In this document: positions 1 to 5,510 of the stretch, one piece after another
How positions within the stretch are numbered: the stretch's first letter is position 1
How the letters are laid out: each line of letters starts with the position of its first letter
Origin: JAGLRQ01 sp965369805
GTDB lineage: Bacteria > Auribacterota > UBA6266
Direction of reading: 5' to 3'
Length of the DNA stretch: 6,218 bases
Assembly (NCBI GenBank): GCA_965369805.1
Contig: CBDURG010000105.1
Span: 1 to 6,218 of the forward strand
The notes under the pieces: generated by a model
The model's database searches: none
Seen by the model: the letters and a program-made list of their open reading frames with translations, nothing else
Told to the model about the DNA's origin: nothing
Made by a program: the position numbers and the translations under genes

Positions 1-2
1 CC

Positions 3-317
3 TACTACCATGGTTTGAGCAATGAAGAGGGGGAAGTTACAGCAAGGGTGAGATTGTCATCCACCGGCAAAAAAGAGAAACAATCCTTTTTGAAAACTGT
101 TTTCTCATTGCTGCATAAATTTTGTGAAATACACGTGATAATGAATTCCGTAACGGCAGCGGCTATATTAGATCTTTTTAGCAGGTCAAACTGGCTTCTG
201 GCGGAGATGATTATGCTTTCTGTTATTGCCTCAGTGGTTTGGATAACGGGATTTGTATATATAATAAAAAACAGGGAAATTGATAAAAATTATAAAAATA
301 TATTCGGAAGGAAATAG
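3..317 (+). CDS. C-terminal part of an unrecognised membrane-associated protein (5' end outside window)
   Basis: The frame is open to the left edge. The codons before the first possible start (TTG at 15) read Tyr-Tyr-His-Gly without a stop, and no Shine-Dalgarno sequence precedes that TTG, so this is most likely the tail of a longer gene rather than a 100-residue protein. Counting from the TTG codon, residues 1-35 are polar and charged. Residues 61-84 (DNA about 195-266) form one strongly hydrophobic stretch suited to a transmembrane helix, and residues 40-55 are weakly hydrophobic. A lysine-rich tail ending in FGRK follows, which predicts a cytoplasmic C-terminus. It stops with TAG three bases before wecB, so it very probably shares that transcript. 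The position ahead of wecB would suit a polyprenyl-phosphate sugar-phosphate transferase or another envelope membrane enzyme, but I see no diagnostic motif and assign no function. Confidence refers to it being a real coding tail. Confidence 0.6.
   Translation, partial: YYHGLSNEEGEVTARVRLSSTGKKEKQSFLKTVFSLLHKFCEIHVIMNSVTAAAILDLFSRSNWLLAEMIMLSVIASVVWITGFVYIIKNREIDKNYKNIFGRK
308..312 (+). promoter_or_regulatory. Ribosome binding site of wecB
   Basis: AAGGA lies eight bases before the ATG at 321 and is the best Shine-Dalgarno match among the complete genes of this window. It overlaps the last codons of the preceding gene, which fits translational coupling. Confidence 0.7.
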
Positions 318-320
318 TGT

Positions 321-1415
321 ATGAAAAAGATAGTGGTGCTTCTCGGGACAAGGCCGGAAGTAATAAAACTTGCCCCGGTGATAAAGGCCTTAAAAACGAA
401 GAAAAAAATGTTTAAAACATATGTTGCGGCTACCGGACAACACAGGGAAATGGCTAACGGGTTCCTTTCAGCTTTCGGAATTCATGTTGATAAGAATCTC
501 AATATAATGAAAGAAAATCAGACTCTCATCGAAATAACCTCAAGGATTCTTGCAAAATTTGAAACTGATATCTGTGATAAATTTAAGCCGGATCTGGTTA
601 TTGTTCAGGGAGATACTACCACTGCGTATACTGCGGCGCTTGCGGCATTTTATAAAAAAATCAAGGTGGCTCATGTTGAAGCGGGCTTAAGAACAAAAGA
701 TAAATTCAATCCTTTTCCTGAAGAGATGAACAGGAGGATGATTTCCTGTATTTCCGATTTTAATTTTGCGCCTACACGGACCGCGGCTAAAAATCTATCT
801 GATGAAGGACATCCAAAGAAAGGAATATTTATAACCGGTAACACGATAGTGGATGCTTTAAAGTTCTATTCCAAAAAGGTTAATAGCGAGAAAACTCAAA
901 AAGCTGGCCGTTTGATAATGGTAACCATGCACAGGAGGGAAAATTTTGGCCAGCCGGCAGAAAATGTGTGCAAAGCGCTTTTAAAAATACGCGATGTTTG
1001 TAAAGAGGTTAGAATAAGATTTCCTGTACATCCCAACCCAAACATTAAAAAGATTGTAGCTAAGTATCTTACCGGAAAATCTGGGATTATTCTTTCAGGC
1101 CCGGTTTCATATGACGAGATGATTGAAATAATCCGGGAGGCTCATCTGATACTGACTGATTCCGGTGGTGTACAGGAAGAAGCCCCGACCTTTGGCAAAC
1201 CAGTACTTGTGTTAAGGAAAAACACAGAGCGCCCTGAGGGTGTCGCGGCCGGTGTTGCAAAGCTTGTTGGGACAAATACGGAAAAGATTTTTAGAGAGAC
1301 AAAAAAGCTGTTGGATTCTAAAAAGAATTACAAAATGATGTCTAAGGCAAGGAACCCTTACGGTGACGGCAAAGCCTCAGAAAGAATAGTCAAAGTCCTG
1401 GAGAAACATCTTTGA
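321..1415 (+). CDS. wecB: UDP-N-acetylglucosamine 2-epimerase (non-hydrolysing)
   Basis: This cytoplasmic enzyme interconverts UDP-GlcNAc and UDP-ManNAc, supplying ManNAc-type sugars for surface polysaccharides. At 364 residues it is full length for the bacterial family, which has a GT-B-like two-domain fold. Family motifs appear in the expected order: GTRPE at residues 9-13, QGDTTT at 96-101, HVEAGLRT at 118-125, PFPEEMNRR at 131-139, HRRENFG at 204-210, PVHPNP at 235-240, TDSGGVQEE at 279-287 and the NTERPEG loop at 301-307. By alignment to E. coli WecB, the catalytic acids Asp95, Glu117 and Glu131 correspond to Asp98, Glu120 and Glu134 here, and His213 to His204, so the active site looks intact. 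The ATG start has a good AAGGA site. Its TGA stop is embedded in the TTG start of the next gene. No UDP-ManNAc dehydrogenase (wecC) follows in the window, so whether ManNAc is oxidised further is unknown. Confidence 0.96.
   Translation: MKKIVVLLGTRPEVIKLAPVIKALKTKKKMFKTYVAATGQHREMANGFLSAFGIHVDKNLNIMKENQTLIEITSRILAKFETDICDKFKPDLVIVQGDTTTAYTAALAAFYKKIKVAHVEAGLRTKDKFNPFPEEMNRRMISCISDFNFAPTRTAAKNLSDEGHPKKGIFITGNTIVDALKFYSKKVNSEKTQKAGRLIMVTMHRRENFGQPAENVCKALLKIRDVCKEVRIRFPVHPNPNIKKIVAKYLTGKSGIILSGPVSYDEMIEIIREAHLILTDSGGVQEEAPTFGKPVLVLRKNTERPEGVAAGVAKLVGTNTEKIFRETKKLLDSKKNYKMMSKARNPYGDGKASERIVKVLEKHL
1400..1403 (+). promoter_or_regulatory. Ribosome binding site deciding the TTG start at 1412
   Basis: GGAG inside the last codons of wecB lies eight bases before TTG at 1412. 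It supports this non-ATG start, which overlaps the wecB stop as TTGA (1412-1415), the TTG counterpart of the common ATGA coupling arrangement. Confidence 0.6.
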
Positions 1416-2344
1416 AAGCCCATATTATAATACTTAACTATAACGGTATGGAAATTATGAAGGAGTGCATTTCTTCTGTGGTTAAAGCGGCGCGGAATTC
1501 GAAGAAAGGCTGTCTGGTTACGGTGCTTGATAATAGAAGTACCGATGAAAGCCTGTCGTGGCTTAAGTCTCATTATCCGGAAATAAATATTGCGGTTGCT
1601 GATGAAAACAGGGTTTTATGTTCATATAACAAAGTTGTGGAGGGAATAGAAGAAGAAGTGGTGATCCTTCTCAATAACGATATAAAACTTGACGCAAATG
1701 CCGTGGATCCTTTAATAAAGTTTTTTGAAAATAATAATGATGCTTTTTTTGTCGCTTCAAAAGTATTTGATTTTTCCGGGAAGAAATATGAAGGCAATTT
1801 AACCAGATTTTTCTTTAGATGGGGGTTTTTTGGTGCCGAAGCGCAGTTTAAAGGGCATGAAAGACTTCTCAACAGTTCCGGATTCAGCATGCAGCAGGGA
1901 TTTGGTGCTTTTAGCAGGGTAAAATTTGTTGAATTAGGTGGATATGATGATATTTATTTTCCGGGCAGGCTTGAAGACTCGGATATATGTTTCCGGGCAT
2001 GGAAAAGAGGATGGAAAGGTTATTACGAGCCGGAGAGCGTGATGTTACACAAAGGCGGAGAAAGTTTTAAAAAGGATTTTGGAATAAGAAAAACGCTGGT
2101 TATGAATTTTAAAAATACATATCTTTTTATATGCAAAAATTTATCTTGGAAATATGTTGTCTTATCCCTGGTAATGGCTTTACCCAGAAACCTGGTTTTT
2201 CTTCTGAAGGGAAGACCTGAATTTTTCATGGGTTTTCTGCAGTCGCTTCCCAGAATTGCTGAAGCCATCAGGAGAAGGGATAGAAAGACAGAGGCTGTTT
2301 ATAGTGATGAAGAACTTTTTGAGATGATAAAAGAAACAGAATAA
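1412..2344 (+). CDS. Glycosyltransferase family 2 (rhamnosyltransferase-like)
   Basis: This is a 310-residue GT-A fold enzyme predicted to transfer a sugar from a nucleotide-sugar donor to a growing glycan at the inner face of the cytoplasmic membrane. The N-terminus shows the GT2 pattern: a hydrophobic strand with LNYNG at residues 8-12, then LDNRSTDES at 39-47. LLNND at 86-90 occupies the DXD metal/nucleotide position. GGYDD at 176-180 and the EDSD motif at 188-191 supply the probable catalytic base region, and ML-His213-KGG follows, all typical of WbbL-type rhamnosyltransferases. The usual N-x-G-F segment after the second strand is altered here (N66-R-V-L69). Residues 246-281 are rich in hydrophobic residues and may bind the membrane. 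The TTG start is chosen because translation of the conserved strand begins right there, a GGAG site is correctly spaced, and it overlaps the wecB stop by four bases. Donor and acceptor cannot be read from sequence; rhamnose is only the family precedent. Confidence 0.9.
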   Translation: MKAHIIILNYNGMEIMKECISSVVKAARNSKKGCLVTVLDNRSTDESLSWLKSHYPEINIAVADENRVLCSYNKVVEGIEEEVVILLNNDIKLDANAVDPLIKFFENNNDAFFVASKVFDFSGKKYEGNLTRFFFRWGFFGAEAQFKGHERLLNSSGFSMQQGFGAFSRVKFVELGGYDDIYFPGRLEDSDICFRAWKRGWKGYYEPESVMLHKGGESFKKDFGIRKTLVMNFKNTYLFICKNLSWKYVVLSLVMALPRNLVFLLKGRPEFFMGFLQSLPRIAEAIRRRDRKTEAVYSDEELFEMIKETE

Positions 2345-2359
2345 AGCGGGGTTTATTAA

Positions 2360-3115
2360 TTGATTTCAGTTTGTATTATAACCAGGAATGAATCCGATAA
2401 AATTCAGAGGGCTGTTCAAAGCGCTGGATTTGCCGATGAAATTATTGTGGTGGATTCATATAGTATTGATGGAACGCAGGATATATGCGGGAGATCCGGT
2501 TGCAAGGTTTTTGAACGTGAATTTGATGATTTTTCCGGGGTTAAAAACTTTGCCCTTGAGAAGGCTTCATACGAATGGGTTTTTTTTCTTGATGCGGATG
2601 AGATCGTTACGAAAGAGCTTTCGAATGAAATTATTAATCTGGTGAAAGTCAATCCGCCGGAAAGCGCGTTTACGGTAAAAAGAAAAGTATTTATTTTTAG
2701 AGGAAGAGTTAAATGGGGCAGTGCGAAAGATGACAGTCCAGTCAGGCTTTTGAGAAAAACCAGATGCAGTTTTTATCAGCCTGTTCATGAAGAAGTAAAG
2801 GTTGAAGGCAATGTAGGAAATCTCGCAAGTTACCTTGAGCACCATACTACAGCTTCGGTAAAAAAATATCTTGAGAAATTAAATCTTTATACGGACCTCG
2901 AAGCGGATTTTATGTTTAAGAAAGGGTTAAAGTGTACGCTGTTTGACTTGACTATGAAACCTCTTCTTGCTTTTGTACGCGGATATTTTGTCAAGTTCGG
3001 GTTTCTTGACGGAATCAGAGGTTATCTGTTTGAGATTTTTTCAACATACTACATGTTTAATAAGTATGCAAAACTTGAGAATATTATACGGAAAAATAAA
3101 GATGAGAAAAACTGA
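2360..3115 (+). CDS. Glycosyltransferase family 2, WaaE/KdtX/LgtF-like LPS core enzyme
   Basis: This is a 251-residue GT2 enzyme, full length for the WaaE/KdtX subfamily, whose characterised members add a beta-linked glucose to inner-core heptose. The sequence shows the start pattern ISVCIITRNE (residues 2-11), VDSYSIDGT at 31-39, FSGVKNFAL at 58-66, the metal-binding DAD at 78-80 followed by E81, PVHEEV at 141-146, and a Glu-His-His stretch at 160-162 leading into an acceptor-region helix. The C-terminal KFGFLDGIRGY at 212-222 is a hallmark of this subfamily. TTG at 2360 is the only reasonable start: an in-frame TAA occupies 2357-2359 directly before it, and the conserved first strand begins at codon 2. 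The Shine-Dalgarno match is weak (a GGGG run at 2348-2351). It follows the previous gene by 15 bases and overlaps the next. A heptosyltransferase-family gene two genes on supports a role in core assembly, but the exact sugar is inference. Confidence 0.9.
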   Translation: MISVCIITRNESDKIQRAVQSAGFADEIIVVDSYSIDGTQDICGRSGCKVFEREFDDFSGVKNFALEKASYEWVFFLDADEIVTKELSNEIINLVKVNPPESAFTVKRKVFIFRGRVKWGSAKDDSPVRLLRKTRCSFYQPVHEEVKVEGNVGNLASYLEHHTTASVKKYLEKLNLYTDLEADFMFKKGLKCTLFDLTMKPLLAFVRGYFVKFGFLDGIRGYLFEIFSTYYMFNKYAKLENIIRKNKDEKN

Positions 3116-4163
3116 AGCGATGAAAATAGTTTATAATCTCTATCCGTCCGCGTTCCAGAATCCCGGAGGGGGGGAGATGCAAATGTCTAATACAAAATAC
3201 TGGGTGGAGAAAAAAGGCCTGAAGGTTGATCTTTTTAATCAGTGGAGTACAAAACTTCAGGAATGTCAGATTTTGCATACGTTTGGTTCAGTTAAATATG
3301 CACTGGATGTTATGGAGTCTGCCAGATCAAAAGGGGTGAAAAATGTTCTTTCGACAATATGCTGGTTTGACTTGAAAAGTGCCTGGAATTCGCCTGATTT
3401 TACCGCTTCCCGTGCCAAAAACCTTGTAAGATACATAACAAAGGTTGTATATCCAAAGTTTCCTTCAATGCGAAGGAGAATGTTTGAAATGGCGGATATT
3501 CTGTTGCCTAATTCTCAAATGGAAGCTGATCAGATAACCAGGCTTTTTACCATTAGCCCCGATAAGTTTTTTGTTGTGCCTAACGGTGTTGATGCGCGTT
3601 TTTCCGATGCAGCCCCACAGCCATTTATCGACAAATATGGGATTAAAGATTTTATTCTTTATGTTGGCAGAATTGAACCGAGAAAAAATGTTCATACACT
3701 TATAAAAGCGATGAAAGGAAATACCCGCCCTCTTGTAATTATTGGGAAAGCTGTATCCATGTACGAGGATTATTACGAAATGTGCCGTAAAATTTCTTCG
3801 GAAAATATTATTTTTATCGGGGAATTAAAACATAATGATCCTCTTCTCGCATCTGCCTATAAGGCCTGTGAAGTTTTTGTTTTACCCACGTGGTTTGAAA
3901 CACCCGGCCTTGCCGCTCTCGAGGCAGGGATAGCAGGCGCAAAAATAGTGATAACCGAAGGGGGCGCGACCAAAGAGTATTTTAAAGACCTGGTATGGTA
4001 TGTAAATCCTTCAAAGGCGGAAGAAATCTCGGGGGCTGTAAAAGAAGCGTTAAAGTCGAAAAGGTCGGATGCCCTTTTTAAACATATAAAAGAAAATTAT
4101 CTCTGGGAAACAGTAGCTGAAAAAACGATCGAAGCCTATTCTAAAGTATTCAAAAACGATTAA
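3102..4163 (+). CDS. Glycosyltransferase family 4 (GT-B)
   Basis: This is a 353-residue retaining glycosyltransferase of the GT-B fold, predicted to extend a surface glycan using a nucleotide-sugar donor in the cytoplasm. The N-terminal domain opens with KIVYNL and the glycine-rich NPGGGE loop (residues 20-25). The interdomain region carries LLPNSQ at 134-139 and PNGVD at 160-164. The C-terminal donor domain has VGRIEPRKN at 188-196 and the EX7E signature as Glu266 and Glu274 within ETPGLAALEAG, so both halves are complete. The frame is open back to 2967, but that stretch duplicates sequence coding for the preceding gene. ATG at 3102 (with GGA nine bases upstream, overlapping the previous gene by 14 bases) or ATG at 3120 (four bases after the previous stop; begins MKIVYNL) is the real start. 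Homology style slightly favours 3120 and ribosome-site spacing favours 3102. Sugar specificity is not readable from sequence. Confidence 0.92.
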   Translation: MRKTEAMKIVYNLYPSAFQNPGGGEMQMSNTKYWVEKKGLKVDLFNQWSTKLQECQILHTFGSVKYALDVMESARSKGVKNVLSTICWFDLKSAWNSPDFTASRAKNLVRYITKVVYPKFPSMRRRMFEMADILLPNSQMEADQITRLFTISPDKFFVVPNGVDARFSDAAPQPFIDKYGIKDFILYVGRIEPRKNVHTLIKAMKGNTRPLVIIGKAVSMYEDYYEMCRKISSENIIFIGELKHNDPLLASAYKACEVFVLPTWFETPGLAALEAGIAGAKIVITEGGATKEYFKDLVWYVNPSKAEEISGAVKEALKSKRSDALFKHIKENYLWETVAEKTIEAYSKVFKND

Positions 4164-4170
4164 TCTATAC

Positions 4171-5289
4171 GTGAAATATATATTCAAAAAATTATGGTTA
4201 AGAATCCTTATGGGTATCGTTGATACTCTGGGGAGAATCCTTTATTTTCCCTGTTGGAAAAAGAAAAAAATTGGATCCCGCCCAAAAAATATTGCGGTTT
4301 TGAGATTTGATCACATTGGTGATGTTATAAATACCACACCTTTTTTGAAAGCGTTGAGAGATAAATTTCCTGATTCGGTAATTGATGTATACGTGAGTCC
4401 GTGGGGTGAAGAGGCTTTAAGTAATAATCCCCGGGTAAACAATGTTTTTGTCGTAAAAACCACACTTTATGAAAAAACGGGTACTTCCAGGCCTTCCTGG
4501 GGTTCTGTTTTTGGGGTTGCCTCGCTTTTAAAACTTAAGCGATATGATCTTGGAATTAGCGTAAGGGGAGATTTAAGGGAAATATTGATGTTAAAGTTCG
4601 GAAAGGCGAAGGCAATTGCGTCTTATGGAATTACAGGCGGGGGATTTTTTTTGGATATATCTCCTGAATATAAATTTGGCGGGCATGAAATAGATATCAA
4701 CCTTTCTCTTGCTTCAAGCCTTGGGTGCTCTAATCTGTCGAGAGATACCGAATTTTTTGTTTCAGAAAAGCTTAAGAAAAAAACAGGATTATTGGGACTT
4801 AAACCTCATGAATATGGAGTTTTGCATGCCGGTTCCGGTGCTCCCGCGAAGAGATGGCATCCTTATAAATATGCAAAACTTATATCATTATTGCAGAAAG
4901 ATGGGGTTCAGCAGATTGTCCTTATCGGAAGTGCTGATGAAACCGACAGTGTTTCTAAAGCGCTGGCTTCTTCCGAAAATATTATTGATCTTGGCGGAAA
5001 AACTACACTTGGGGAGCTTGGGGTGGTGGTAGGTGAGGCGGCCTTTTTTGTGGGGACGGATTCAGGCCCGGCGCACATCGCCGCGGCGCTTAAAGTCCCG
5101 AGTGTTATAATCTTTAGCGGTGCAAATTTACCTACAAGATGGGCTCCTCAGGGCAGCAATATTACGGTTATTTACAGAGATACCCCGTGTTCTCCATGTT
5201 GTTCTTTTACGTGCAGGGTTAAAGGGCATCCGTGTATGGAATCTATCACCGAAAAAGAAGTATATGAAGAGATAAAAAAGAAGAGATAG
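4171..5289 (+). CDS. Glycosyltransferase family 9, heptosyltransferase-like
   Basis: This 372-residue protein belongs to the ADP-heptose:LPS heptosyltransferase family (WaaC/WaaF/WaaQ type), GT-B enzymes that build the inner core on lipid A at the cytoplasmic face. The family start, with FDHIGDVINTTPFLKAL, lies at residues 46-62, not at the N-terminus. HAGSGAPAKRWHP at 219-231, the LGGKTTLGEL segment at 274-283 and GTDSGPAHIAAAL at 295-307 are the donor-domain motifs. The first 40 residues are an extra basic, hydrophobic/amphipathic segment that could anchor the protein at the membrane. A cysteine cluster (Cys340, 343, 344, 348, 355) precedes the C-terminus, a pattern I know from many non-enterobacterial GT9 proteins. 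The GTG start follows the previous stop by seven bases and has no good Shine-Dalgarno site; ATG at 4210 (residue 14) is an alternative. The family is secure, but which heptose position it adds, or whether the donor is a heptose at all, is not. Confidence 0.92.
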   Translation: MKYIFKKLWLRILMGIVDTLGRILYFPCWKKKKIGSRPKNIAVLRFDHIGDVINTTPFLKALRDKFPDSVIDVYVSPWGEEALSNNPRVNNVFVVKTTLYEKTGTSRPSWGSVFGVASLLKLKRYDLGISVRGDLREILMLKFGKAKAIASYGITGGGFFLDISPEYKFGGHEIDINLSLASSLGCSNLSRDTEFFVSEKLKKKTGLLGLKPHEYGVLHAGSGAPAKRWHPYKYAKLISLLQKDGVQQIVLIGSADETDSVSKALASSENIIDLGGKTTLGELGVVVGEAAFFVGTDSGPAHIAAALKVPSVIIFSGANLPTRWAPQGSNITVIYRDTPCSPCCSFTCRVKGHPCMESITEKEVYEEIKKKR

Positions 5290-5414
5290 CAAAGACTATG
5301 AAGATTGTTATAGATGCAAGAATGCTTACTACTAAAACTCATGGGATTGCGGTGCATACCTATAATCTCATAAAAGCTTTGGCGCGAATAGACCGCGAAA
5401 CGAAGTATGTTGTT

Positions 5415-5417
5415 TGA
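5415..5417 (+). other. In-frame TGA stop (codon 40) interrupting the GT4 gene
   Basis: TGA replaces a residue between the Val-Val end of a beta strand and Val-Arg-Pro-Gly. The frame is the same on both sides and coding similarity resumes at once. The other five complete genes in the window contain no in-frame TGA and use TGG for tryptophan throughout. Two of them (wecB and the second GT2) end on TGA, so TGA reads as a stop in this genome. Confidence 0.9.
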
Positions 5418-5494
5418 GTCAGGCCGGGGCATATTATTGATTTTTCTTTTCCTAATATGGAACTTCTTGAGATTGACATACCCATGTACTCTAT

Positions 5495-5501
5495 AAAGGA
5501 G
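5495..5501 (+). promoter_or_regulatory. Shine-Dalgarno-like AAAGGAG before an internal ATG
   Basis: AAAGGAG lies nine bases before ATG at 5511, in the frame of the interrupted GT4 gene. It is the strongest ribosome-site match in the window. It also encodes the Ile-Lys-Glu of the conserved KEQ segment of this family, so it may be chance. It is the likeliest place for translation to restart after the stop at 5415. Confidence 0.4.
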
Positions 5502-5510
5502 CAGATTTTA

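Noticed and set aside
1573..1890. Open frame of about 105 codons on the minus strand
   Set aside because: It lies wholly inside the GT2 gene, has no ribosome site or recognisable motif, and reads as an out-of-frame shadow.
2345..2359. Possible terminator or promoter in the longest gap between genes
   Set aside because: Fifteen bases with no hairpin, T-run or promoter boxes; the genes on both sides are best read as co-transcribed.
2967..3101. Upstream extension of the GT4 frame back to an ATG at 2967
   Set aside because: This stretch overlaps the coding sequence for the conserved C-terminal FLDG region of the preceding GT2 gene. Its translation resembles no GT4 N-terminus; the GT4 fold begins at the ATGs at 3102/3120.
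4709..5032. Open frame of about 107 codons on the plus strand in another frame
   Set aside because: It lies inside the GT9 gene across its conserved donor-domain motifs and its translation has no domain-like features.
321..5417. Alternative genetic code with TGA as a sense codon
   Set aside because: Five complete genes contain no in-frame TGA, use TGG for tryptophan, and two of them end on TGA at sensible junctions with the next gene. One isolated TGA does not support a recoded genome.
5415..5459. Selenocysteine insertion at the TGA, with a CATATT/AATATG inverted repeat (5430-5435 and 5454-5459) as a SECIS-like element
   Set aside because: The stem is only six A/T-rich pairs with an 18-base loop and lacks the features of a bacterial SECIS hairpin. 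I know of no GT4 family that uses selenocysteine at this position, and no selenium genes are nearby.
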